Counted from the first letter of the stretch, positions 1 through 6,793 are shown. The stretch: DNA of 8,782 nucleotides from an uncultured Chloroflexota bacterium (GCA_913030785.1 CAJWER010000117.1:1-8782); one strand, 5' to 3'. The notes: a model not told the origin generated them from the sequence alone. Numbers and translations: made by a program.

Positions 1-234
1 CCCATCCAGCATCGTCCGGTGAAGAGCAACCAGGAAGACCGCCACCAGGACGCCACCAACAAAGAGCAGAAGGTGATCGGTAATCCAAATATCACTAGCT
101 GCAACAGCCTTGATCTGCTCCGCGTAGATCTCGATGTCATCCGCTCGCGCGTGAAGCATATTGGCAACCGCGAACACAATTGCCCCTATGACTCCAGCTG
201 CCGCTCCTATCCGCATCATGTGTGTTTCAGACAC
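1..234 (-). CDS. Partial small integral membrane protein (N-terminal part), unknown function
   Basis: Reading the minus strand from a GTG at 234-232 gives 78 codons without a stop up to the window edge, so the C-terminus is missing. The start is supported by a perfect GGAGG at 241-245, six bases upstream. Two hydrophobic segments are visible: about residues 8-27 (small residues, IGAAAGVIGAIVFAVAN) and about 54-71 (LLLFVGGVLVAVFLVAL). They are separated by a polar stretch of about 25 residues with acidic and aromatic residues (DDIEIYAEQ) and the motif SDIWITDH. This predicts at least two membrane helices with a short loop. I do not recognise a named family; the pattern resembles uncharacterised multi-helix membrane proteins. 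It is divergent from the oxidoreductase gene that starts at 475. The coding call is fairly sure; the function is unknown. Confidence 0.72.
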   Translation of the reverse strand, partial: MSETHMMRIGAAAGVIGAIVFAVANMLHARADDIEIYAEQIKAVAASDIWITDHLLLFVGGVLVAVFLVALHRTMLDG

Positions 235-460
235 GTTGCACCTCCAGGGCGAAATCCCCAAGTCGACGCCTATCGGAACACGGGGGTTGTGACTGATCTA
301 GGCCGATGCTACAAGACCTTCTGTCGAAGCGCAAACGATGAGGAGGACCACCGCGATACGCGGACCTCGCTCTGGCCCGTAGCCCTCACGGGCGTCAATG
401 TGGCGACGCTATGAGAGAATATCGGCGGACTGGCTACTTATGGGCCCATGAACGGATCAA

Positions 461-467
461 GGGAGAG
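461..467 (+). promoter_or_regulatory. Ribosome binding site that favours a GTG start at 475
   Basis: GGGAGAG lies seven bases before GTG 475-477. The in-frame ATG at 448 has no comparable purine-rich site at the right distance. The resulting protein begins MSRKRIAIIGAG, which puts the Rossmann strand at the usual distance from the N-terminus. Confidence 0.6.
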
Positions 468-474
468 TCAAATA

Positions 475-1045
475 GTGTCACGAAAACGAATCGCGATTAT
501 CGGGGCTGGCAATATGGCCCACACACGCGGCCAAGCCTTCCTCGACACCGGGCAAGCCGAGATCTGCGCGGTTGCCTCTCGACGTCTCGACAGGGCCAAA
601 GAGTGCGCGGCGGACCTGGGCTGCACTACATATTTCGACGACTATCGTAGCCTGGGCGAGGCCAGCCCAGACGCTATCCTCATCGAGGTGCCGCACGCGC
701 CTCAGGATGACGCCACTATCTGGGCCCTCGAGTCCGGCTACGACGTCCTTGTAGGGGGCACCCTCGCCTCGTCGGTCAGGGCCGCAGAAGAGATCATCAA
801 GCTGGCAGTGGATCAAAAACTCATCGTGGAGGCAGGCTTCCAGCGTCGATACGATCCCTCGTGGGCAGAAGCACACCATTTGGTACAACAACGCCTGCTC
901 GGTGACCCGATCATGGCGGTCACCTCGGCTCTATGGAACCCGGATCCCAGCAGATGGTACTACGACCAACGTGAAAGCGGCGGCATGCCTCTTACGCACA
1001 TGAGCTACGTCTACATGAACGCAATCCGCTGGATCATGGGGGAGC
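475..1045 (+). pseudogene. Gfo/Idh/MocA-family oxidoreductase, 3' end lost at IS21 insertion
   Basis: This is the N-terminal part of a Gfo/Idh/MocA NAD(P)-dependent oxidoreductase, normally about 330-400 residues. About 190 host-encoded residues remain; the frame then reads five codons (LSRAV) into the insertion sequence and stops at 1060-1062. With the GTG start at 475, the dinucleotide-binding loop is IIGAGNMA (residues 8-15), the second Rossmann strand is ICAVAS (30-35), and FDDYRSL (54-60) begins the usual helix before strand 4. The family's EKP motif is replaced by GGT (94-96, context VLVGGTLASS). The C-terminal domain begins near residue 143 with GDPIMAVTS and breaks off at NAIRWIMGE, where the substrate-site helix lies. 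By eye, the usual catalytic histidine and aspartate there align with Val and Asn. The rest of the C-terminal domain is not found beyond the insertion. It is probably non-functional now. An ATG at 448 is a less likely start. Confidence 0.85.
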
Positions 1046-1074
1046 TGTCAAGGGCGGTGTGAAAGTGTACCAGC
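1046..1074 (+). repeat. Left terminal inverted repeat of the IS21 element
   Basis: These 29 bases match the reverse complement of 3494-3522 at 23 positions. The shared cores are AAGGGCGG and TGTACCA. A second related site, AAAACTGTACCAG, lies at 1085-1097. IS21-family ends usually carry such repeated transposase-binding sites. Confidence 0.85.
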
Positions 1075-1149
1075 GGGGCGGAGCAAAACTGTACCAGTGG
1101 ACGCGGCAGCATGATTGGGAGAGGTGTCGAGGTCTGTTGAAGCTTGGGC

Positions 1150-1917
1150 CTAGTCTATCGCCTGATCCGAATTCGTCCTGCTGCTATGCTTGAGTCGGAA
1201 GCTATCCCCGTTCATTTCGAGGATGTCGACATGGTGAGTGAGGCGATCGAGGAGCGCTCCGGTAAGCCGTTCAGAGCCAAAGACCTCGGTCCACTCGTCG
1301 AAGGGCAGGTTGGATGTCACCAGGACCGATCCTCGTTCGTATCGCTGGCTGAATATCTCAAAGAGCAGCTCGGCCCCGGTCTTGGACAATGGCACGAAGC
1401 CCAGTTCGTCGATGATCAGCAGCTTGAGATTGACCAGACGTCTCTGCAGATTGAGCAGGCGCCGTTCGTCCCTGGCCTCCATCAGTTCGTGTACCAGGGC
1501 GGCAGCGGTAGTGAAGCCCACGGACAGTCCACGCTGGCATGCGGCAAGACCGAGACCGAGGGCGATATGAGTCTTGCCGGTGCCGCTGTTGCCGAGAGCG
1601 ATGACATTCTGGTTGCGCTCGATGTACTCGCACCTGGCCAGCTCCAGCACCAGAGCCTTGTTGAGGGACGGCATAGACAGGAAATCGAAGGTGTCCAGGC
1701 TCTTGGTCGTTGGGAAGCGAGCCGCTTTGATCCGCCGATCCACCATGCGATGATGACGGTCGATCATCTCCAATTCCGATAGACGCAGCAGGTAGTCCGG
1801 ATGGTCAGTCCCCTCGGCGGCGCACTGGCCGGCCAGCTTGTCGTACTCTCTCAGGAACGTAGGGAGCTTGAGCTCCTTCAGGTGGTGCTCCAACAACACC
1901 GTGGACTTAGTGCTCAT
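1150..1917 (-). CDS. istB: IstB-like AAA+ ATPase, IS21 transposition helper
   Basis: IstB is the ATP-dependent partner of the IstA transposase; it binds DNA and promotes target selection and strand transfer. This 255-residue protein is full length for the family. After an N-terminal helical region (1-100), the AAA+ core shows Walker A GNSGTGKT (109-116), Walker B LLIIDE (166-171), a sensor-1 region LVTSNLPFDEW with Asn203, and a box-VII-like arginine in LLDRLTHH (222-229). The ATG at 1917 overlaps the istA stop in ATGA and has GGGGAG six bases upstream, at 1924-1929 inside istA. This indicates translational coupling. No frameshift or missing motif is seen. The family call is near certain; activity is inferred from the intact motifs. 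Confidence 0.96.
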   Translation of the reverse strand: MSTKSTVLLEHHLKELKLPTFLREYDKLAGQCAAEGTDHPDYLLRLSELEMIDRHHRMVDRRIKAARFPTTKSLDTFDFLSMPSLNKALVLELARCEYIERNQNVIALGNSGTGKTHIALGLGLAACQRGLSVGFTTAAALVHELMEARDERRLLNLQRRLVNLKLLIIDELGFVPLSKTGAELLFEIFSQRYERGSVLVTSNLPFDEWTEVFGSERLTGALLDRLTHHVDILEMNGDSFRLKHSSRTNSDQAID

Positions 1918-3401
1918 GACCGGCTCCCCGCCAGGAGGGTCATGTAATCTCTGGTCGATGTCGCTGCAACGTTGGCCTTGGGCAGATAGGGATACAGCTC
2001 CATATCAAGCCTCGGTGGCCGGCCCTCAATCCTGCACAGCACCAGATGTTTGACAGCGTCGAAGCTCACCGCCCCCAGACTGAGAGAGTCTCGTACGGCG
2101 TTGTGGACCTCTTGTTTCGGGAAGTTCTCCATAAGTCTTAGCACCTGCACGAACTCCCGCTTGCCTCGCTTGCCCATCCGAGACTCCAGCAACCGCCGCA
2201 ATATGTCGAACTCCCCGGGCAACTCCCATCCAACCAGTGGCGCCGCCTGGTCCAATGCTCCCGTCTTGTGCTCCAGGAGCGGCAGGTAATGCAGAGGGTT
2301 GAAGACGAAGTCATCTCGCTCGTAGGAGCGCCGATGACGGGCGATGACCTGCGACCCGCAGCTGATCACAACCTCGTGCACGTATCCGCGGACCAACACG
2401 TCCCGGTGGCCGTAGGCCACAGGCACCGAGTAGTCGTTGGTGCGGTATCTGACCAGTGACAGAGAGCTGACCCGGGTCGCGTGCTTGTCGCTGGCATCGT
2501 AGGGCACGGCTGGTAGAGGCAGTAATGCCTCAAGGTCCCGCTCCAGTCGTTCACCTATCGTCTCGCTGTGACCGCGCAGTCGAGTTTCGAACCGTCTGAG
2601 GCACTGTTGTTCCAGATGGGCATTGAGATCCTCGAAGCTCTCGAAGGAGGGGATGGGCACCAGGAAGTTGCGGCGGACATACCCCACCAGGCCCTCTACC
2701 TTCCCCTTGCCTGGACGGCCGAAGCGGTCCTCGAACAGGTAGTGGGACTGAAGCTCGGAGAACACCCTGGTCCGCCGCCGGCGGCCATCTCCCAGTATCC
2801 TGGCCACCGCCAGGGTCGTGTTGTCGTACACAATGCTCTGGGGCACCCCGCCCAGGAACGCAAAGGCGGAAACGTGTCCGTCACAGAAGGCCTCGGTGGT
2901 CTCGGCGGGATAGGCCTTCACATAGCACCCATCGCTGTGAGGAAGGTCCATGGCGAAGTAGTGCGCCTTGCGCTGGACTCCTCCGATGACCACCAACGCT
3001 TCGCCAAAGTCACACTGGGCATGTCCCGGAGGATGCGTCAGCGGCACGAACATCTCTCGGGTCCGACGACTGCGCTCTCGAACGTAGTCCTTGACGATTG
3101 TGTACTTGCCCGCGAACCCGTGCTCGTCCCTCAACCGCTCATAGATACGTTTGGCGGTGTGATGCTGCTTGTTCGGAACTCCTCGGTCCATCTCGAGGAT
3201 CTGGTCGATCACGTCCTTGTATGGATCTAGCTTAGGTCGATTAGGCGGGCGGTCTCGTCGATACCCTGGAGGCACCGAGTACTTGAGCATCTTGCGCACT
3301 GTGTCCCGGTGCAGTCCGTATACCCGCGCAGCCTCTCGAGCGCTCATCCCGTCTACAAAGCAAGCTCTGCGTACTCGCAGGTACATCTCCACCTTGTACA
3401 T
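1914..3401 (-). CDS. istA: IstA-like DDE transposase of an IS21 element
   Basis: This is the transposase that cuts and joins the element's ends. I chose ATG at 3401 (495 residues) because GAAGG lies eight bases upstream. An in-frame GTG at 3410 would add three residues but overlaps that site and has no good site of its own. The N-terminus has a helix-turn-helix: MSAREAARVYGLHRDTVRKML (about 19-39). The rve/RNase-H-like core carries the expected triad: Asp131 (QCDFGE), Asp193 (VYDNTTLAV) and Glu236 (GKGKVEG). A C-terminal region (about 330-385), beginning near VRYRTNDYSVP, resembles the Mu-transposase C-terminal beta-barrel domain usual in IstA. The length is normal and all catalytic residues are present. 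It is followed by istB with a 4-bp overlap. It would bind the repeated TGTACC sites at both ends of the element. Confidence 0.96.
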   Translation of the reverse strand: MYKVEMYLRVRRACFVDGMSAREAARVYGLHRDTVRKMLKYSVPPGYRRDRPPNRPKLDPYKDVIDQILEMDRGVPNKQHHTAKRIYERLRDEHGFAGKYTIVKDYVRERSRRTREMFVPLTHPPGHAQCDFGEALVVIGGVQRKAHYFAMDLPHSDGCYVKAYPAETTEAFCDGHVSAFAFLGGVPQSIVYDNTTLAVARILGDGRRRRTRVFSELQSHYLFEDRFGRPGKGKVEGLVGYVRRNFLVPIPSFESFEDLNAHLEQQCLRRFETRLRGHSETIGERLERDLEALLPLPAVPYDASDKHATRVSSLSLVRYRTNDYSVPVAYGHRDVLVRGYVHEVVISCGSQVIARHRRSYERDDFVFNPLHYLPLLEHKTGALDQAAPLVGWELPGEFDILRRLLESRMGKRGKREFVQVLRLMENFPKQEVHNAVRDSLSLGAVSFDAVKHLVLCRIEGRPPRLDMELYPYLPKANVAATSTRDYMTLLAGSRS

Positions 3402-3493
3402 CCAATCCACCTTCAGTCAGGTTGGGTCGTTCCTGATTGAAGGCGACAGGCGGTACAGTTTTCAAACGCCACCTCGAAGCGCTCGACCGCCCA

Positions 3494-3522
3494 GGTGGTA
3501 CATTATCTCTCCGCCCTTTACA
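3494..3522 (-). repeat. Right terminal inverted repeat of the IS21 element
   Basis: This is the inverted counterpart of 1046-1074 (23 of 29 identical). A second internal site, AAAACTGTACCGCC on the minus strand, lies at 3449-3462 and corresponds to the left inner site at 1085-1097. It sits about 64 bases from the end, against about 45 on the left. Confidence 0.85.
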
Positions 3523-3548
3523 GGCGAAGGGGCAAGTACCTGAATGGT

Positions 3549-3583
3549 CTAAGAAATGTCCGAAAAAGCGGGGCCGGACTTAG
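3549..3583 (-). terminator. Possible transcription terminator after the membrane-protein remnant
   Basis: GTCCG (3558-3562) pairs with CGGAC (3575-3579), and CTAA (3549-3552) pairs with TTAG (3580-3583), leaving a five-base bulge on one side. On the minus strand this hairpin begins at the stop codon of the 3580-3741 fragment and is followed by a T-rich ATTTCTT. The stem is short and the T-run interrupted, so it is a weak candidate. Confidence 0.3.
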
Positions 3584-3741
3584 CCGTTCTCTCCCTTGGA
3601 CTGAAAGAAGTGGTCGGCGAGGACGACCAGGGACAGGACGGCGAGGAGGGTGCCACCCGTAAACCATCCCGTCGGCCCCAGCTTCCACGTACTGTCGATC
3701 AGGCCCGGCAAAGGGGCTAAACCCCTCTGCACACCCCTTTT
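3580..3741 (-). pseudogene. C-terminal fragment of an integral membrane protein
   Basis: An in-frame minus-strand stretch of 53 codons ends at TAA 3582-3580. Its last 40 or so residues look like a genuine membrane-protein C-terminus: a polar lead-in (GLIDSTWKLGPTGWFTGG), one strong hydrophobic helix (TLLAVLSLVVLADHFF) and a charged tail (QSKGENG). There is no convincing start or ribosome site, and the upstream end reaches a TGA inside an IS-end-like sequence at 3738-3755. It is therefore best read as the surviving 3' end of a larger gene, perhaps a transporter; I cannot name the family. Short length leaves some chance that it is a spurious ORF, but the helix-plus-charged-tail composition and the hairpin after the stop argue for a relic. 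Confidence 0.45.
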
Positions 3742-3755
3742 TCAGCAGCCTGTTA
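3710..3755. repeat. Hairpin plus IS-end-like motif
   Basis: AAAGGGG (3710-3716) can pair with CCCCTTT (3734-3740), or AGGGG with the nearer CCCCT at 3722-3726. Next comes TTTTTCAGCAGCCTGTTA (3738-3755). I recall very similar TAACAGGCTGCTGAAAAA sequences at the ends of transposable elements in varied bacteria, but no partner copy is visible in this window. It could be the scar of a lost element or, read on the plus strand, a terminator with a T5 run. Confidence 0.35.
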
Positions 3756-4184
3756 GGGCGAACGTGGGCTGGCGTCCCAGGCAGAATCCGAACTCGCGAT
3801 CCGCTGCATGGAAGGTATTCACGCCAATGCGAACTGGAAGTGCGACGAGTTAGGTTTGAGACTTTAGGGAACGCGATTGCGAACTAGATCATGCAGTCAC
3901 ACATCTGAAACACGTCACTGTCTAGGTCGACCGACTAGACCGCTCCCATTCACGCGGTGATGGTAGGCCGAGTGCGGGCCGGTGTCAAGCACTGTTGGAA
4001 GGACAGGGGGGACGTCGGGTACCTCGGCATACCGGTGTTGACCGCGGGAGGGAGGTGTACCCTTCCCCCGTTCGGTGGCGACTGGCAATCGTTCGCTGCT
4101 GGAATATTGGAAATCTCGGGTGGAAACACAGTAGCGGAGGCGACGAATATGTGGAACGGTCCAAACAACCGGACCATCGGGTAG
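3756..4184. other. Gene-poor stretch with no supportable gene
   Basis: About 430 bases in which neither strand gives a convincing coding region. The open frames at 3957-4184 and 3995-4396 (+) and 3950-4273 (-) overlap one another, lack ribosome sites and have unremarkable composition. The only structure I see is the palindrome at 3920-3940. The stretch lies between two gene fragments and is probably degraded sequence. Confidence 0.5.
3920..3940. repeat. Short nested palindrome
   Basis: GTCTAG (3920-3925) and CTAGAC (3935-3940) form six-base inverted arms around nine bases. The perfect 8-mer palindrome GGTCGACC (3925-3932) overlaps the left arm. It resembles a dimeric-protein binding site, but no gene starts next to it. 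Confidence 0.3.
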
Positions 4185-4337
4185 GACTGCGGCCTCCCGC
4201 CTCCGGACCTGCTCCGCACGATCTCCCTAGCGCCTGGCCGGACTATCGTCTCCGGCGACGGGTGGAAGCTCAACCTGGTGCCGGGCGACCGCGCCGAGCT
4301 CTACGAGCTGAACACCCCAATAGATGCTGGTCACTAA
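4185..4337 (+). pseudogene. Probable sulfatase C-terminal remnant
   Basis: In frame from 4185 to a TAA at 4335-4337 the plus strand encodes a stretch containing RTIVSGDGWKLNLVPGDR followed by AELYELNT (about 4239-4316). This pattern (R-x-V-x-x-x-x-WKL, a Pro/Gly/Asp turn, then ELY-x-L) is the typical C-terminal strand region of type I sulfatases, where it is normally followed by a DPxE motif and 20-50 more residues. Here the frame instead runs into TPIDAGH and stops, and upstream it is closed by TAG at 4182-4184. The catalytic N-terminal domain with the formylglycine site is absent from the window. It is a short relic. The match is by eye, and chance similarity is possible because the segment is only about 27 residues. 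It overlaps the 3' end of the next gene by 4 bp, convergently. Confidence 0.5.
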
Positions 4338-5386
4338 CGGGGAAGAGGGAGGTCTACTCGGACGTTGCCGAGCTCCTGGGATCGGAGAAAACCTAGGATG
4401 ATCTCCACCACCTTTGCAGCTTCATGCCCCGACGAGATCAACTCACCACCGTCTTCGCCTATCCTGATGAGCTCGTCGAGGGCGGCGGCGATGTCCTCGA
4501 CGGAGTGGGAGTCCGCGGCGAGCGTTTCGCACTTGCCCGGTCCGGTCCAGAGGATGACCGAGTCGCTGTGTATGTCTATCTGACCATTCTCACCGATCAC
4601 CTCCAGAAAGCGGGCGGTGGTTTGCCCCTTAGAGGCGTTCACGAAGGCCCTTACCCCGTTCTTGAAGTGAACATAGCCGCTTCCCCCCGGATCTTCCTCT
4701 GGAATTCGTCCGCCGGTGCCCTTGTAGTAATAGTAGTCCTCGAAGCCCTCGTCCAGGTCGGCGAATACCCAGTCTGGGTCGGACTCGGCGAAGAAGAGGA
4801 TGCCGTCGATGAGGTGCGTCCCGTTCCTGAACAGCATAGCTCTTGGCCCACCCAGGTGGGCGACGATACGCATGACTCTTCCTATCGCTCCAGCTCGAAT
4901 TGCCCCTCGCGCACGGTGGAAGATGGGCAGCCAGCGCCTGGTGTGGTCTACGCTGAGCAGTGCCCCATTGGCTTCGCAGGCTGCCAACATGCGGTCGCAG
5001 TCCGCCACAGTCGTGGCCAGAGGCTTCTCGCACAGGATGCGCTTCACTCCGGCGTTGGCCGCGTACAGAACGATGTCTGTGTGGCGGTTGTCCGGCGTGG
5101 CCACCTGAATGATGTCGAGGTCCTCCTTGTCGATCATCTCCCGATAGTCGCTGTAAGTCCGTGTGTGCGGGAACACATCGTCCCATGTCTGAGCAAAGGA
5201 CTGGAGCATCTCGGATTTGATGTCGCACACGGCGACCAATTGCGTGTTGAGCAGGGCCGTGTGGGCGGCCACGTGAGAGTGGGGCAACGGAGTCCTGAGC
5301 ACAGCCCCTGTTTCGGGCAAGGGTCGCTTCATCCCGATACCGCTAAGCCCTACGACTCCCGCTCGATACGTCGATGCCTGTACCAT
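4334..5386 (-). CDS. Gfo/Idh/MocA-family NAD(P)-dependent oxidoreductase with canonical EKP motif
   Basis: A complete 350-residue cytosolic protein. ATG 5386 is preceded by GGGAGGA at 5393-5399 with a six-base gap. The N-terminal Rossmann domain starts AGVVGLSGIG (9-18); a Pro-rich insert of about 20 residues (roughly 20-37, ending TPLPHSH) lies between the glycine loop and the first helix. The acidic end of strand 2 is CDIK (54-57). The nucleotide/substrate motif is CEKPLATT (119-126) with Lys121. The C-terminal domain carries FRNGTHLIDGILFF (186-199), where His191 and Asp194 match the usual catalytic pair but the Asp four residues before the His is Arg187. GTGGRIPEEDPGG (223-235) and the final NVRVDLPLPR are shared in pattern with the partial protein at 8225-8782. 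The reaction is likely reversible NAD(P)-linked oxidation of a sugar or polyol hydroxyl; the substrate is unknown. It is divergent from the gene at 5670. Confidence 0.93.
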   Translation of the reverse strand: MVQASTYRAGVVGLSGIGMKRPLPETGAVLRTPLPHSHVAAHTALLNTQLVAVCDIKSEMLQSFAQTWDDVFPHTRTYSDYREMIDKEDLDIIQVATPDNRHTDIVLYAANAGVKRILCEKPLATTVADCDRMLAACEANGALLSVDHTRRWLPIFHRARGAIRAGAIGRVMRIVAHLGGPRAMLFRNGTHLIDGILFFAESDPDWVFADLDEGFEDYYYYKGTGGRIPEEDPGGSGYVHFKNGVRAFVNASKGQTTARFLEVIGENGQIDIHSDSVILWTGPGKCETLAADSHSVEDIAAALDELIRIGEDGGELISSGHEAAKVVEIILGFLRSQELGNVRVDLPLPR

Positions 5387-5669
5387 TCAAAATCCTCCCT
5401 TGGTTCCGAATGCTCATCACATGCGATAACAGCGCGACGGAGTTGGTCCGCACGGTCTTAATGCTCAATACTACACGAATACTTTGTCGAGGACACCCTC
5501 ATGTTTGATGTTCTATCACATAACGTATTATGATGGCTTCGTCGTTGACAGAGTACAGCCGTCGTGATAACTTCGGCCCGCTTTTGGACCCAGCAGAAAA
5601 CAGCGGCCACATGCGAGAGGCGAACAGGTAGCGAGAGCCAGAACCGTCAACCGAAAGGCGAGGTGACGA
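5387..5669. promoter_or_regulatory. Divergent intergenic control region between two oxidoreductase genes
   Basis: These 283 bases separate the minus-strand gene starting at 5386 from the plus-strand gene starting at 5670, so they should hold promoters for both. The middle is more AT-rich than its surroundings (about 5460-5535). CATAA (5519-5523) and TTATG (5528-5532) form an inverted repeat around CGTA, a possible operator, which includes a TATTAT hexamer at 5526-5531. I find no convincing promoter for the minus strand. Confidence 0.5.
5545..5573 (+). promoter_or_regulatory. Candidate sigma-70-type promoter for the 5670 gene
   Basis: A perfect -35 hexamer TTGACA (5545-5550) is followed after 17 bases by TAACTT (5568-5573), a poor -10 (three of six matches). 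It would give a leader of about 90 bases. A perfect -35 at the right spacing is suggestive, but the -10 is weak. Confidence 0.35.
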
Positions 5670-6776
5670 ATGCCGGAGCGAAGCAAGCTGAAATTGGCCC
5701 TCGTGGGGCTGCGACACGGCCATGTGGGGAGTTTCGACGATGACGGTACGGGCTACATCGCCACGTTCAAGCAGATGGACGAAGTAGAGATCGTAGCCTA
5801 CTGCGACGAGACCGGCTCCCCACGCTTGGACGAGGCCAGGGAGCATCACCCCGGCGCAAGCATTTACGAGAGCCTAGAAGACCTCATCACCCGGGAGGAG
5901 TTCGACGTCGCCTGTGTGGCGCTGCCGGCCAGGGATGTCCCTGCGGCGGGCGTCAAGCTGGCCGAGGCGGGCAAGCACTTTTACATGGAGAAGCAGTTCG
6001 CTCGCACGGCGGCCGACCTCGTTCCCCTGGTCAAGGCCGTGCGTAGGAACGGAGTCAAAGTGCTGCCGGGGTACCCGTGGCGGTTTCACCCCGTCGCCCT
6101 GGAGTTGAGGCGCATCATCGACGACGGTCCGCTGGGCCGGCCGGCGGACATCGAGTTGAGGTTCACCACCTCTCAGGTGCGGCCAGGAAGCCGGGACCCC
6201 GACCACTTCATGTATGGACGCGACACAGAGGGCGGTGGGGTCCTGCACATGCTCGGAGGGCACTACATCGAGCTGATGCGGTTCCTGGCTGGGTGCGATA
6301 TCAGGTCGGTACAAGCGATGACGTCTCGTCCCGTGGGCTATATCCAGGAGCCCCTGGAGGATCTCGCGCTCTGCGTCTTTGAGTTCGAGAGCGGGGTCTT
6401 GGGAAGCCTCAGGTGTGGTTACCTCGCGCCCAAGGTCATCGGCACCGACGACTCTCTCGTCTCTCTCGTGTATCGTGGCGTCGATGGCTGGGCCGACTGG
6501 ACGCCCATAGGCAGCGCCAGTCTTGACGTCAAGGCCGCGCCTCTCGATGGGGGCAGCTGGCTCGAAAGGACCTTCACCGACTCGCTCCCGCCCAAGACCG
6601 GCTACGGAGGTACCGTGTGGATGTTCGAGTGGATGCGCCGGTTCATGGACGACATCCAGGCCGATCGAGAGCCAGCCCTCAACGTGGAGGACGCCCTGCG
6701 GGTACTGCAAACTATCGACGCGGCCTACGAGTCTGCGCGGACCGGCCGCAGGGTCGAGGTGAAGTACGGTATCTGA
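5670..6776 (+). CDS. Gfo/Idh/MocA-family oxidoreductase with EKQ in place of EKP
   Basis: A complete 368-residue protein; ATG 5670 has GAGG six bases upstream (5660-5663). The Rossmann strand KLALVGLRHGHVGSF (8-22) has an atypical nucleotide loop, GLRHGHVG rather than GxGxxG. Strand 2 ends YCDE (44-47). The dinucleotide/active-site motif reads MEKQFART (106-113): the lysine (Lys108) is kept but the proline is Gln. The C-terminal domain includes PGYPWRFHP (133-141) and GGGVLHMLGGHYIELMRFLAG (188-208), where His198 is at the usual catalytic position but the following Asp is Glu201. Charged C-terminal helices include the common EPALNVEDALRVLQTIDAAYESA pattern (334-356). Substrate unknown. It is divergent from the 4334-5386 gene and convergent with the 6838-8124 gene, and may have had a downstream partner (see 6794). 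Confidence 0.93.
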   Translation: MPERSKLKLALVGLRHGHVGSFDDDGTGYIATFKQMDEVEIVAYCDETGSPRLDEAREHHPGASIYESLEDLITREEFDVACVALPARDVPAAGVKLAEAGKHFYMEKQFARTAADLVPLVKAVRRNGVKVLPGYPWRFHPVALELRRIIDDGPLGRPADIELRFTTSQVRPGSRDPDHFMYGRDTEGGGVLHMLGGHYIELMRFLAGCDIRSVQAMTSRPVGYIQEPLEDLALCVFEFESGVLGSLRCGYLAPKVIGTDDSLVSLVYRGVDGWADWTPIGSASLDVKAAPLDGGSWLERTFTDSLPPKTGYGGTVWMFEWMRRFMDDIQADREPALNVEDALRVLQTIDAAYESARTGRRVEVKYGI

Positions 6777-6793
6777 TTAGAGGGAGGCGGATC

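Larger units (their letters stand above)
1046..3522 (-). mobile_element. IS21-family insertion sequence, apparently complete
   Basis: The element is 2477 bp. It is bounded by imperfect inverted repeats, begins TGTCAAGGGCGG on the left, and on the opposite strand begins TGTAAAGGGCGG on the right. It encodes intact istA (transposase) and istB (ATPase helper) on the minus strand, in the order and overlap typical of IS21. Length, gene order, TG...CA ends and repeated internal binding sites all fit the family. No target-site duplication is visible: the left flank reads GGGGGAGC and the right flank GGCGAAGG. The element interrupts the oxidoreductase gene that starts at 475. The right flank does not resume that gene, so the insertion site has probably been rearranged since. 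Both genes are open, so the element may still be mobile. Confidence 0.92.

Noticed and set aside
19..414. 131-codon plus-strand open frame at the left edge
   Set aside because: It is antisense to the better-supported GTG-started membrane protein at 1-234, has no ribosome site, and its composition (many His, Arg, Cys) looks random.
2568..3230. 220-codon plus-strand open frame inside the IS
   Set aside because: It is the shadow of istA, without a ribosome site or recognisable motif.
1038..3530. Target-site duplication around the IS21 element
   Set aside because: I compared the flanks for 4-8 base repeats, also shifting the ends by one or two bases, and found no match.
3995..4396. 133-codon plus-strand open frame
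   Set aside because: It is out of frame with the sulfatase-like segment, runs antisense into the next gene and has no recognisable motif.
4424..5461. 345-codon plus-strand open frame
   Set aside because: It is the antisense shadow of the 4334-5386 oxidoreductase and shows no domain of its own.
5499..5849. 116-codon minus-strand open frame covering the divergent intergenic region
   Set aside because: It starts inside the 5670 gene on the opposite strand, covers the likely promoters and shows no family features.
5874..6710. 278-codon minus-strand open frame
   Set aside because: It is antisense to the 5670-6776 oxidoreductase; long shadow frames are expected at this GC content.
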